Shown here: positions 49,525 to 61,208 of the stretch, piece by piece
Numbering within the stretch: the stretch's first letter is position 1
How the letters are laid out: the number at the start of each line of letters is the position of its first letter
Source: Baylisascaris procyonis
Lineage: Eukaryota > Nematoda > Chromadorea > Rhabditida > Ascarididae
Assembly: GCA_037389465.1 (NCBI GenBank)
Contig: JAZARR010000153.1
Span: forward strand, 8,698,501 to 8,762,500
Reading direction: 5' to 3'
Length of the DNA: 64,000 nucleotides
Translations under genes and position numbers: made by a program
The notes under the pieces: generated by a model
Seen by the model: the letters and a program-made list of their open reading frames with translations, nothing else
Databases searched by the model: none
What the model was told of the DNA's origin: nothing

Positions 49525-50234
49525 AATAACAGCATTAAGTTGGGTTTTTTCTAATTTTGAACCGACTGAACTTGTTAGGTTTATATTCAACGCTGTACTA
49601 AAGTTATTAGTTGACTGTCTTTTTTTTAAAAATGCTTTTAGAAATTCTGCAATACATTTTCCGAGTTGTGTGTAGTCGCATTCATTGTTGATTTAAACGA
49701 TGGATACGAATTGATTATCCATCGAAATTCTTAAACGAAGTATTGCCTTGACTATGAACAAACGGATGAGGAAATGGAGGAATTTCTTTCTTCATTTATG
49801 TTTCCCTTCTTCCCATTGAAGAGGAGGCGGAAAATTTTCGATTGGAAGGTGAATATGCAAAACAACTTAGAAGGGATCGAATTATTAAAATACTTCTTGA
49901 TTGTAAGGTTACTTCCATTTAATCCTATTTTTAAAATTTTTTTTCCAGCAAACATGAAAAAAAATTGAAAAAAACGCATGAAAAATTCCACTGCAAATTA
50001 CTTTCATTGACCGTGGGATGGGGGGGGGAGGATTAGCTAAAGAAAGGGCATGCATCCAATCGTAGCGAGAAGACCATCTCGACGAAGAAGGATTTCATCG
50101 TTCTATTTCCGCTTAATTTGCATAAAAATTCGAAATTTGCAAAACGGAACTTCACTTCTCCAATATTATTTGTGCTGATCTCGGATCATAGTGCATGTTT
50201 CCTATGTTCGTTTACTCCTCTAAATATTACCTTC

Positions 50235-50240
50235 AATAAA
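50235..50240 (+). terminator. Candidate poly(A) signal after IRF2BP
   Basis: AATAAA about 1.3 kb after the stop codon; others lie at 50358-50363 and further on. In DNA this AT-rich the hexamer is common, so assignment to the gene is tentative. Confidence 0.25.
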
Positions 50241-50709
50241 TTTTTGTATGGGCGCTTTTTATTTTCTTCTTGCAATTATAATATTGAATTTTTTTGTGGG
50301 CATATTTGTCACAAATGGACAATATTTCTAATTTTCATCTATCATCGTTCCATATTGAATAAACCCAAATGTTTGCGTTAAGAATACGCGTTCGGGTAAT
50401 ATATTTGTCGTAAAAAAAATAATTGTGTTTTTATATATATGTACTTATTTGCTTTTGTTTGATATTACTATTTTGTTTATCAAATAATTGATAGAAAAGA
50501 GAGACAAAAAAAGAGATGTTTACTCTAATTGTATAGGTATTACGTAAGTAGTCTTTGAGATTTTATAGTAACTTTATAAGTCTTTAATTTTAGTCGTTTA
50601 TGAATAAAGGGAGAGGTTGGAGGGATATTTTTGCTAATTTTTAATAAATTCAAAAAGTTTTTCTTTGAAAACTTATTGAATTTTTTTCCTCTTCAAAGAA
50701 TGGAGCGCA

Positions 50710-50898
50710 TCATTGTAATTGGTCGGTCACTGATGCAGTATTGTTGTAATCGATCGGTCGGTGATGCAGCATTATTGTAATCGGTTGGTCAGTGTTGTAG
50801 CATTATTGTAATCGGCCGGTCGTTGATGCAGTATTGTTGCAATCGATCGATCAGTGATGTAGCATTATTGTAATCGGTCGGTCAGTGATGCGATCGGT
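50710..50898. repeat. 31-bp tandem repeat, 6 copies
   Basis: GTAATCGGTCGGTCAGTGAT-type unit followed by GCAGCATTATT; starts at 50715, 50746, 50777, 50808, 50839 and 50870, exactly 31 bases apart. Moderately diverged. Confidence 0.95.
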
Positions 50899-51477
50899 CT
50901 CGATATGATAAATGAATTAGTGGTATCATTTCTTTTTGTTGTTTTTTTCTCACATCTGTTGATAAAATGTTTGTTTTGAAATTTTGAATACATGGGAGCA
51001 CATATATTCTGTATTGAATGTTTGTATATTACAGTAAAATGAATAAATTTTTATTTTTTTTCTTTCTTTCTTTTATGTGTGAAAAAATTTAACTGAAGAT
51101 TCCTTAAATGGAATAATTTGTCGAATCGGATTTGTATATGTTCTTTTTTTTATTTATTTAGTGTATATATAAAATAAAGTCAATGTTCAAGCTGAAATAT
51201 TATTACCTTTGCAATTCGAGCGGCTATATTTGAAAAAAAAAAACGGTTACAGCGCTATATTTAGCGCTATTGAAAATTGCTTCAACATTGACGTCATTTT
51301 TATATACACATGACGTCATTTTTGTAAACACAGAAATTTTTCACTATATAGGTTTTGTGATTGTTTGTTCGTTTTGTTTGTTTGTTTGTTTTAATCCTTT
51401 TTTTGCTCTTTTTTCCAATTCATCTATGTGTATTTCATGAAATTTTCCATTTGTTGATACTCCAACTTGGATGTTTT

Positions 51478-51528
51478 ATTATTATTACTATGATTATTAT
51501 TATTATTATTACTATTATTATTATTATG
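51478..51528. repeat. (TTA)n trinucleotide repeat
   Basis: About 17 TTA units with CTA and TGA interruptions. The poly-Asn open frame on the minus strand is a by-product. Confidence 0.93.
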
Positions 51529-52032
51529 GTTTAATAAATGTTTCAAAAATGTTGCTGATTTAATAGAAAAATACATTGAAAGATGCAAAACGTTTTTTAC
51601 GATATGAATATTTATGTAAATTATAAAAATGTCAGAAAATTTGCATATCATCTTTGTGCTGCATTGATTTTTATTCAATGTGCAGCAGTTTGCAAATATT
51701 TATTTTTCTTTCTTTCTCTCATTCATAGGGTATCATTTTCTGATTGAGGCAGATTGAAGCATTTGATACGAATGATGCGAAAACTATACAGATAAAATAC
51801 CCTCCCCCCCCCTCTCATTAATGGTCATTTAACATCTGTGGTCATCGATAATTCAGTAGAGAAATTGTTGTGGGCAATTTTGGATATTTCGCATCAATTT
51901 AATCAATATCTAAAAGGAATGCAGTAATATTACTATTTATTTTCTTTAAAAAGTAAGAAAATTTTTTTGTGGGAATATTTCTAATAATGCAAAAAGAACA
52001 TGATTCCATCGATAAGCGAATTATTGTCAGTA

Positions 52033-52033
<1 letters not shown>

Positions 52034-52087
<54 letters not shown>
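52034..52087. repeat. (TA)27 microsatellite
   Basis: 54 uninterrupted bases of TA dinucleotide. Confidence 0.98.
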
Positions 52088-52088
<1 letters not shown>

Positions 52089-52953
52089 CCTTTATCCAAC
52101 TAGCTGTGTATTTCGTTGATTTGTGATTTTTTTCTCTTTTTTTTTATTAATTCATATATTTTTTGAATAGCACGTTGCATTAGGAGCCTAATAGGAGCCT
52201 AGTTATGCTCATTAAATGCTTCAAAAAAAGACAAGTAAATTTTAAAATTTTTCATTCATATTAAATATCGATTATTACTAAATATAATATTATAAAAGAA
52301 GATTTAAATAATGAATTTACTAAAATCTAACGCATAGTATGAAAGAAATTTTATGTTTTATCGAAAAAATCTTTTCTTTTTTTGGTTTAATTGAATTCTC
52401 TAAGACAATTATTTATCTGTTTTATAGCTGCCTAAATATACAGCAAAAGTCAGATATTTTCCAAACCAGTTGGATAGATATCTAAAACATGTCGGTCCAA
52501 CAATCGAACAAGTGCGGCACTGATAAAAGGCACAAATGAAGTGTTATAGTGCAATATGGGGTTAGATGATTTGAAAAAAAAAACAAAAAGAAGACAATAA
52601 TAATGAAAGTAATGGCAAAAATTTTTTTTCGGAAAGGTGAGAGTGTTAAAAAAAAAGAAATGAATAGGAAATAGGTCATTCGAAAAACTAGATATTATTG
52701 ATCTATATTTGTCGTGTTGATCTATTCGTAGAAAAATTCTTATTCAATAGGTCATTTGAACAGGTTTTCGTACCAGGTACAAACGATACAAAACAAAAAC
52801 ACAATGAACTCGCTTCCCTTTAGGGTGATTGATTGATCGATTTTCGATAATATTCAAAGATCAAATTGGCCCACTCATAAATAAATTTAATTCATCGAAT
52901 AATTAAGACATGAAAATTTGCATTTATTATAACGATAAATTCTACAATTGGAG

Positions 52954-53055
<102 letters not shown>

Positions 53056-54542
53056 TGCTATTTATTGAAATGTTTAACCTGTCGAGAGTTTTATTGTTAT
53101 TGTAAAGTGCGTATTGATATTTATCGATTAAGTACCAAAATTTTAATTACTCTTTTTTTACTCAATACTCAGTGATTATTGTGATTCTTAGACGAGTACC
53201 ATGCATTATAAGAGTTTAAATCTAGAATTCTAGTTGATTTCTCAATCATTAGAACATCTACCGATTGAAAAATCTGAAAAAAAAACAGAAATAAAAATTT
53301 AATTTTTATTGACAAATGAAAAAAAACCGAATCGAAATAAAAATTTAGATTTTATTGATAAACGAATTATGCCTTATAAATAACAATTAAATAGTCCACA
53401 TTCACTAATTTATGTTTCGATTTAATTGTCTCATGACTTCGTAAAATTCGACCGGAAAATATTGCCAGTGATACTTATCGAAGGGATATAGACTATCCCC
53501 TCCCCTTACCCCCCCCCCTCCTCTCTACCTCGCGGTTTATTAGCATTATTTGTTTTAATCTTCCCGCTTATTTGTGTTGAGTGATTTTTGAAAAGTCAGC
53601 AAATGATAAGAGATTAGCATAAGGCTAATCAACGAATGGTATTTAACTTATCAACAAACAATCAACAAATGCCCCAATTTATGCGTTTGATTAGCAGACG
53701 ATAAACTTTGCTCAGGTTTTTTTATCTGTCGTATTTATCGGTCCGTTTACGTTCTGTGTATCTTGGATATCCAATTCAAGGAGTATCTAATGGTTGAAGG
53801 GGGAGGGGGGGGGAGTATTTTTATTTGTGATTTCCGATGTTCGCATCTTTATCAATTTTGTAATGATAGTGCTCATGCTAACTGGGAATTCATCGTGCGT
53901 GATGACAAGGTGAAAAGTTCTTACTTAACATAAAGTCATTGAATTTCATCGATGAAATTTTTCGAATACGGAAGTACCGAAAATGGTGTCTTAGGCCAAA
54001 AGAAGGAACTAGGTGGTCAAGACCAACTATCCACATTTTTCAGGATATCGTTTTCTGCAGTTTCATCCTTGAAAACGTGACTAGTGCCATTTGACAGCAA
54101 TTCGATCATTTCTTTAATTCGATCTATCACTAACATTTTTCTTATCGCTCCTCTCCAACCTATGAGAACATAATACAGTTGCCTGTATTAGCATTGAATT
54201 TTTTTTTTTTTTTGCTATAGTTTTCTCAACGCTTGCAATTTATAGACGTTGAAATCTGCTCAGACATTTGTTTTACTTTGTGGCGCATATGTACGAATGG
54301 TCGTATCGTTACGTAAATTTATGTTTACTTATCAATTAGCGGTCGATTGATACGTAAACATGTTCTTGTATACATTGCTTTGTTAATAATTTATGAAACT
54401 GGTCGACCAGGTGATTATGATTGTAAAAAACGCATATTGCGCGAAGACCTCTGGTGTGCTTTCCCATTTGCGCTTTCAGCTAACTCGAACGTAGAGCCTT
54501 TCGTCATACGAAGGTGGCTGTCGTCGGCTAACAAGGTGAACG

Positions 54543-54599
54543 ATGCGTGCTGTAGTTCAAAGGGTAACAAAAGCAGCGGTGCTCGTAGACGAAAGTTTG
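54543..54599 (+). CDS. DTD1: DTD1 exon 1
   Basis: Encodes 19 residues, MRAVVQRVTKAAVLVDESL, and ends in phase 0 before the donor GTAGGT at 54600. It sits in a locally GC-richer stretch (about 54,400-54,600) that probably includes the 5' UTR and promoter, although no TATA box or initiator can be assigned. Confidence 0.93.
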
Positions 54600-57255
54600 G
54601 TAGGTGTTTTATATTACATTGCTCTTGATTTGAACTTCTTTTCCAGATTTACCTGTTAAAATGCAGAAAAAAATTATAAGTTTCTTCTTATTTTCTCGTT
54701 GTTGCAATATTTTGAGTTATTAAATTATACAAAGTTGTGTTAATAAAGAACAAAGAAAATACGCCTGCTTTCCAACTTTTTCTTTAATTTCTTTGCATAT
54801 ATCACCTTAGCGATATATATAGCCAACCTTTATCTCACTTCTCAACGATATCTAGGCTTTGTTAAAGATAATCGTCGATTTTTCTATTTCATTTCATCTT
54901 TTCCCGACATCGTCAGTGATAGCTTTCCTTATCTCTAGTGGCAGATCCTCTAAAAATAATGTTCTTGTCTTTTTGCCTTTATTACTTAATTTTTAAACAC
55001 GACGAATACTTTGAAAATCGATATATATTACCTATTGAAATCTGTAAGTTTGTTTTGTAAGTTTATTTATAAGTTTATTTACAAGTTTATTTGTAAGTTT
55101 ATTTATAAGTTTATTTATAAGTTTTTTTATAAGTTTATTTATGAGTTCCAGGTATCATCAATAGGTCGTGGCATTTGTGTTTTAATTGGAATCAGTCGAG
55201 ATGATAGTGACGCAGATGCTGAATATATTGCGCGCAAACTATTGAATATCAGATTATTCGTCAACGACGATACTGGGAAGCGATGGGATAAGAGCATCAA
55301 GGATTTGAACTTAGAAATACTCTGTGTTAGTCAGGTGATTTTCTTTTTTTTTTCACCTTTGATATGTGACTATTTTTCCGCTTGAATTCTAAGATCCAAC
55401 TTAGCCAGGATGCTTTCCGGTTTAGAAACCGGAAAGCATCTTTTCCGGTTTGCTTTCCGGTTTAAAGGTGGTCATATTAGCTCAATTGAGTGCGTAAATT
55501 GGGGGAATTTCCTCACCTCAGGCTTTTTTTTGTTGGCAACATGACCACTCACCCCTATGCCCTCTCTCCCCGTCCCCTCTCATAGAAGTGACGCTTACTA
55601 TCCTCGTTGACGAATAAATGCTGAGTGTAAACTGTATATGTGAGCTGTTATGGATCGAAATGTCGGTATATTATAATACTTTAGCAGCATTTCTGGTTGA
55701 TAATGATGTTTTGAGCGGGGGGGGGGGAGGAAGGGGAGAGCATTCAAGAGTTATTATTCTTGAGTATGATTCAAGCTTTCAGAGTTATGCTCAGACTGTG
55801 TGATGGATGACCCATAACGTGCTTATAATGGATTTAATAATAGAATGAAGCAGTTCAAGAAGATTCCTGATATTGCGTTTCGTTGCCACTTTTGTCGTTT
55901 TCTATTTCAATTGTTAGTTTTTATGGTAGATATTTAAAAGGAGATAAATTCAAGTGATTGCTAAAGTCGTTAGCAAGTAGAAACGAGAAAGGGTAGGGGG
56001 TCACTCGAAAATTACACTATCATGTCGAATGTAACCGTGAAGATTTTTGATGTTTTGATTAGAAATCCGTGTTTTTTGTTTTATCTTATTTTTTTCTCAA
56101 AGAAAAAGGGTACAAAGAAATTATAGGTGCAGATAAAATTTTGCATTATTGATATGAGTTTATCCCACTAGTATTTCTTTCTAATTTTCCTCAAAATTCT
56201 AGAAAGAAAGATCTTTTTTTTCTAAAAAAAAACCTTTTAATTGTATCGTTAGGATTAATCTACCTCATTCGTGTCCAAAATGCTCGATATGACTCGATAT
56301 GTTAATAACGGGAATCACTTTATTTGCAGTTCACATTATTCGGTTGCCTCAAAGGAAATAAATTGGATTTTCATCGGTCAATGGGACCGGAAGAATCACC
56401 CGAATTTTATGAACGCTTTATTCAACGCCTTAGAGAGGCTTATGTTGCCGATAGAATAAAGGTAAGTGTAATTTTGTTGCTTTTGTATGAGTTAATGCAT
56501 TTAATGCTTATTATGTTGGTTAAGAATGGTGAAACATGTTTGTTTTTGTTTTTTTTTTCTGAGGTTTTAGCATGCTTATTTTTGACGACTTGAAAATACC
56601 AGGCCATTTTACGACGTTCGCGAAAATCGGTCGTTACGGTTTAATTAAAAACATGATTTGGTCCTTAGATATTTTATTGCCCACCATGATTTTTCTCAGG
56701 TCTACGTTAAAAGCGTCACAGTTGAGGCTGGATATGGGTTAAATCTACTCTCCTTGGAGACGGAGGGGGGGAGGGGGTAATACAACCGCAGATGTGGGTC
56801 CGCAAGCATGGTAGTAAAAGCATCAACGAGTATATCTCCATGTTTTTGGTAAAATAATCATTTTCATGTTTCGCCGGAAACATGCGCCGCCGATATTAAA
56901 CCAACCCCCCCCCCTTTTAGTCAGCCAGTTCTTCTCTTGGTATTGCTGCTCAACGGTATGTGTGTTTACCAAGCCTTTCTACTCAGTGACTCAAATGCCT
57001 TCATACCTGAATATTGTTTTGCTGCTTAATGTATAAATATGAAAAGAGATTTAAAAAATCTTAATTATGCTAATTAATTTAGAATGTTGTTAGATGATAT
57101 GATTGTTAAATATTTAATAATTTCTTAATTTTTTTTTAATTCGAATGATGATATTATTTTTTTAGGATGGAAAATTTGGTGCTTATATGAATGTACAAAT
57201 TGAAAACGATGGTCCTGTAACGATATTATTGGACAGTAAGGATAAGGATCTATGA
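54543..57255 (+). CDS. DTD1: D-aminoacyl-tRNA deacylase (DTD1 type), 4 exons
   Basis: Joined exons 54543-54599, 55152-55334, 56330-56461 and 57166-57255 give a complete 153-aa protein; all introns are phase 0. The enzyme hydrolyses D-amino acids (and glycine from mischarged tRNA-Ala) off tRNA, acts as a cytosolic homodimer and proofreads chirality in translation. Seen: the N terminus MRAVVQRVTKAAVLVD, then IGRGICVLIGIS; the active-site SQFTL motif at residues 79-83 formed across the exon 2/3 junction; KGNKLDFHRSM; DGKFGAYM; and the NDGPVT motif at 138-143 with the Gly140-Pro141 pair expected to be the chirality-selecting Gly-cisPro. The length equals the catalytic core; the long charged C-terminal tail of the human enzyme is absent. 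Start: the first ATG gives the universal MRAVVQRV opening. No broken or missing key residue. It lies 5.6 kb downstream of the IRF2BP gene on the same strand. Confidence 0.97.
55056..55146. repeat. 12-bp tandem repeat in DTD1 intron 1
   Basis: AAGTTTATTTAT-type unit, about seven copies, ending just before the exon 2 acceptor. The 12-base period keeps the exon 2 frame open (KFIY peptide repeat). Confidence 0.92.
55152..55334 (+). CDS. DTD1: DTD1 exon 2
   Basis: Starts after TTCCAG with VSSIGRGICVLIGIS and ends EILCVSQ before GTGATT, encoding 61 residues. The frame is open upstream through a 12-bp repeat in intron 1 to an ATG at 55011, so retention of the intron end would give an alternative low-complexity N terminus. 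Confidence 0.95.
55409..55440. repeat. Perfect 15-bp hairpin in DTD1 intron 2
   Basis: GATGCTTTCCGGTTT (55409-55423) and AAACCGGAAAGCATC (55426-55440) separated by AG. Two further CTTTCCGGTTT/TTTTCCGGTTT copies follow directly (to about 55,464). Confidence 0.92.
56330..56461 (+). CDS. DTD1: DTD1 exon 3
   Basis: Starts after ATTTGCAG with FTLFGCLKGNKLDFHRSMGP and ends YVADRIK before a consensus GTAAGT, encoding 44 residues. It completes the SQFTL active-site motif and carries the family KGNKPDFH-type segment (here Leu replaces the usual Pro). Confidence 0.95.
57166..57255 (+). CDS. DTD1: DTD1 exon 4
   Basis: Starts after TTTTTTTAG with DGKFGAYMNVQIENDGPVTI and ends with a short acidic/basic tail (DSKDKDL) and TGA, encoding 29 residues. 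It carries the Gly-cisPro motif. Candidate poly(A) signals AATAAA follow at 58005-58010 and 58140-58145. Confidence 0.95.
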   Translation, partial: DGKFGAYMNVQIENDGPVTILLDSKDKDL

Positions 57256-58503
57256 GTAATGCACATCTCAAAGAATATTGGCAAGACGGGTTCAACGAGC
57301 AATCTGATAGCCGTTTGTGATATTTTATTATGCGTCGACTTTTCCTATCGTATGGAAAACTTCCGTCTTGTTTAAATGCTTTAGAATTTTTGTGATTTAA
57401 TTTGTTTAAAATCTTGGTAGCGCAATAATATCCCATTATGTGTTTTGTCCTGAAATCCGGAATCCTGGGATCCTGAAATCCTGAAAAATTATAAATTCAA
57501 ATTTGTGATAAATGATATGAAAATATTAATTAATTTCCGTATATTCAACAGAAGTAATTATTGGATGTTTTTATCATTGCTATTTTTATATCCGGCAATG
57601 GATTGGATCTGATTGAGAGGAACATGAAATCAGGTTATTTCAAATAGAATATAGAGGGAAACTGCTGACAGATGCTTATTTCCAGCTCTTTTAAATTTAG
57701 GTATTTATGTAAACTTTAAAAAATATATGTTACTAAAACTTATCTTCTCATCAAAAAGTGGAAGAAATCATCAAAAGAACTTCAATTCTTTATTATTCTT
57801 AAATATTACTTCATCATTTTGGCACTTGAATATTGTATTGCTGTAATGTTTCGTTATTATTATTGTTGTTTGTTGATAGTGAAACGTTTATTGCGGTTTT
57901 ATTGTATTCGGGGAAGAGGGGGGAGGGGGATGGTGGGGAATTGAGAATCTCATTCTTCAAATATTAGGTTGAAATACTCTCATTGTTTTTTTTTTAAATC
58001 GCTTAATAAAAAAATCGATTTTTTTAAATAATTTTTTTTTTTTTTTGAATTGCTCAGTTTTGATATATTCGCTTGTTGATATATTATTGTGGAGTTAATA
58101 TTCTATGATAAAATGCGACTATAATTTGTAGTTATAGTAAATAAAAGTTTGCCTTTTAAAGTTGTTGTTGTTTGGATTGATATTTAGATATCAGTCAAAG
58201 GCAGTATTTATTTAAATATCTTTTTTTCCTTTACATTATTTGTTGTCGACTCGAGTAAAGTGGGCACTATAATTTTTTATGATATTAGAAATAATCCATT
58301 GAAATTTTCCTTTTATTGAAAATTTATAGTATATTTTTTTATATTTTGCATTTTGCTTCGAAAAAAATTTATTTACCATATTTATTCGGTATAAAATTTC
58401 GTCTTTAGTAATGATAAACCTGAATGTGGATTTTAATGAATAGTATGGTGGTTGAAATAGGTAAACAATAAAGGTAAGGTGCATTCGAAGGACTTCTGTT
58501 AAA
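57256..58503. other. DTD1 3' flank
   Basis: Probable 3' UTR followed by AT-rich DNA. Carries a G-rich tract at about 57,910-57,940 and candidate poly(A) signals. No gene seen. Confidence 0.6.
57446..57490. repeat. Short ATCCTGAAATCC/GGATCC repeats
   Basis: Four to five iterations of an ATCCTGRAA-like 9-10-base unit in the presumed DTD1 3' region. Confidence 0.7.
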
Positions 58504-59300
58504 GTACCGCTGGAGCATGTACAGGTGATGGCAGGTGCTGTACATAGGTATCGGGATCCTGTTGGTCCTCACGTCATCATTTAGAAGACATGTTTTGTTT
58601 GCAGGAAAGGTGGGATGAATCGGAAAGCTTTCAGGAACAACGTTCGATGACGATGTAATTCGGCGACGCAGAGATGTCGTTTACCTGTATTTCCAGTTCG
58701 AGAGCATTCGAGGCGTTGGTGGGTTGTGTTACTCATTTATATTGCTGTTGAAGCGATTGCTTGTGTACGTATTTCCATGGTTGAATGCTTGAGTTGTAAT
58801 ATCACTGGTACGGAAAATACCTCCTTTCAACAACCTGGGTGTATTGGTAAAATGGTCGCTCTGAATTGACGTGAGTAACAAAACCCCTCGGCTCTTGTTC
58901 GAACACACGTTACCCTAACTCTAAAATATTCTAATATTGTCATGTTTCGTTCTCATTTTAACGCCTTTTGCTGCTTTTATATAACAACATTATATCACGC
59001 GGAAAGAAATATAGCTTTCTTTGCTGAGTATCGAGGTATAGCTTTAATGGTGACTAACAATGGTAGAAACCTTGGTTAGTAGATGAGCTGAAAGCCTATA
59101 CCCTCTAGGCATAGAGACCTTTGAACGGAAACGTTTGCATATATAGAAAAAACATTATGGATAGATAAAAAATATATGTATAATATTTTATAGTATATAG
59201 AAATATTTTCCAAGACTTATAGATCGCCTTAGCGAAATATTCGTATGAAGATTTATGGAATGTATTGCGGCGAATGAAATAGGCCACCTTGTGGACCACC
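58504..59300 (+). mobile_element. Unidentified dispersed element, copy A (degenerate)
   Basis: Matches 61209-62412 in the same orientation. Shared blocks include an identical 71-base stretch (58532-58602 and 61237-61307), CATGGTTGA...GAAAAATACCT-like sequence and TATCACGCGGAAAGAAATATAG. Copy A lacks about 480 bases present in copy B (61,371-61,845). No transposase or polymerase motif could be read. On the minus strand one frame aligns between copies over about 41 codons with about half of the changes synonymous, hinting at a former coding sequence. Confidence 0.75.
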
Positions 59301-59320
59301 TTGTCGTTTTTATTCGATGA

Positions 59321-60327
59321 AATAATCGAATAAAAACAAACTTGAAAATTTTTGAGTGACGTCCATAACTGCGGCTCTACACCCATGGTGCAACGGACCA
59401 TTGCGACGTTATCGTGCGATGCACGAATTCGAACACCCAATCATGATAGAATATTATGCAATGATTTAATATTTAAATAGGCTTCATTCTAAAAATAAAT
59501 TCAGTCATCGATTGATTTTCATAAATGAATGTAAAACACATTGATTTATCGTATTACCTATTTGAATTTTAACGAGTTTTATTAGTATTTCAATTGTTTT
59601 TTTTTAAATTAAATAAGACTAGAAATTCCAAATTTATTGATTAGTTGATCAAATAGAATAGATGATGTTGATCTATAAATATTGATTCATATTGATAAGA
59701 TAATCAGTGAATAGCATCCAACTAAACGATTGCTGTAAGTGCGCTCTATTATTTAGTAAGATTGAATAATTGTACCCTAAGTTGGAATAATAATGATGCC
59801 ATTTTATCTACAGTCATCAACAAAAATAGTGCATTTAGTGCATTAGGAGTGATCAGCATTCATTTCTGCAGTTTTCGGGTAAATCATAGTGCATATCTAA
59901 ACATTTCATTTATGTTATACTACTTTCCTATATCTTTATAAAAGATGTAACGTTGAGATCTTCGATGCTATTGAAATAGTCGAATAAAAATATAACGCAA
60001 TAATCAGTAAATTTGGAATCTCTAGTTTTATTTTATTTAAAAAAACGATTCAAGTACTAATAAAACTTTTTAAAATTCAAATAGGCAATACGATAAATCA
60101 ATGTGTTTTACATTCGTTTGTGGAAATCAACCGATAATTGAATTTATTTGTAGAGTGAAATTTGTATTTGTTTAAATATTAAATCATTACATAATATTCT
60201 ATCATGATTGAGTGTTCGAATTCGTGCATCGCATGATAACGTTGCAATGGTGCGTTGCACTAAGGGTGTAGAGCCGCAATTATGGACGCCACTCAGAAAT
60301 TTCAAATTCGTTTTCATTCGATTATTT
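59321..60327. mobile_element. Foldback: 326-bp inverted arms around a 353-bp spacer
   Basis: 59321-59646 is the reverse complement, with scattered differences, of 60000-60327; for example TCATGATAGAATATTATG near 59,441 matches CATAATATTCTATCATGA near 60,190. The spacer 59647-59999 is AT-rich with nothing recognisable. Short open frames in the arms (minus strand 59105-59440 and 60144-60404) encode similar peptides only because the arms are copies. Confidence 0.88.
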
Positions 60328-60645
60328 AATGAACCCTCCAATTGAATACTTCGATTTAGATTTATGTGAATTTGCGTGTGAATTGCATAAATTTTTAAGC
60401 TCAATCTCTGTTAGCATTTTAAATGCAAATTCAAAATTTATGCGTTCTGTTGCAATGTCTTCGTCTATAACGCAATTGTTCGTCTTTTATTAATTCTACA
60501 TTTGCGATCGATTCGTTATGAATCCTTAAGAAAATTCACGTCATCTTAAATGAACCAAAATTCAAAACCAATTCAAAATTTGCATATATCAAATATTCAT
60601 TATATTTGATACATGCAAATTTGCGATTATGAGGTTTGTTCTACG
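60328..60645 (-). repeat. Outer element segment, inverted relative to 62466-62790
   Basis: Continues the right arm of the foldback outward and matches 62466-62790 in reverse complement (shared features: CGATCGATTC, GACGTGAATTTT, GAATTGGTTTTGAATTT on the minus strand). It ends at an imperfect palindrome, 60576-60622. Confidence 0.85.
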
Positions 60646-61208
60646 TTGCCTGATTCTGCGTTCTTTGACTTCGATTAGTGGTGTAGGCAAAATGCGTGCT
60701 TATGATCTATGAATTCCATCAATCGTTGTGTTTTAAATTGCCCTCTGCATCTCATTAGCAATCGTTGATTAGATACACAATAGAGCAACACAGCTATCAT
60801 CCCTCAGGGGAACGATATATACTTGACTGAGGGGGTATGGTTGCGTTGTTGCCGACCTCAATCAGAGTCATTCATTGTGGTGAATTGTATTCCGTCCGCC
60901 TGGTTGCACCGAGCTTTCTTCGTCGTATATGCTGAGCGAGTTTATATGTCGCTCATTTATATAGACGTTTAGGTGGCTGTGGTAGCAGATCTCTGTAATA
61001 TCAGATCTCAGTCACGTTTCTAGGTTGACCCTCCAATGTTTCATATGGGTCACTAATAGAAAGTATTTAATTCCTAGACCTTCAGTAATTTTTCTGACGT
61101 GCATTTTAATTATGTGATAGCAGTTCTTGGTTCTATGAACGAATTATTGTGGGTTTTTGTGTTTCGTGTAGTTAAGCTGGTACATCGTTCTAGGGAAATG
61201 TAAATAAG
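60646..61208. other. Unassigned sequence between element copies
   Basis: Base composition is more even than the surroundings; I see no open frame or motif I can name. It may be part of the same mobile element family. Confidence 0.4.

Noticed and set aside
54347..54628. 93-codon open frame overlapping DTD1 exon 1
   Set aside because: It is in a different frame from MRAVVQRV and reads through the exon 1 donor; a shadow of the real gene.
59105..59440. Minus-strand open frames in the foldback arms (also 60144-60404 and 62592-62810)
   Set aside because: They resemble each other only because the DNA arms are copies; they are broken differently in each copy and match no protein I recognise.
59430..59450. 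TTCGAATTC motif (minus strand) resembling a tRNA B box, which might mark a tRNA-derived SINE
   Set aside because: No convincing A box at the right distance and the flanks do not form a T-arm stem.
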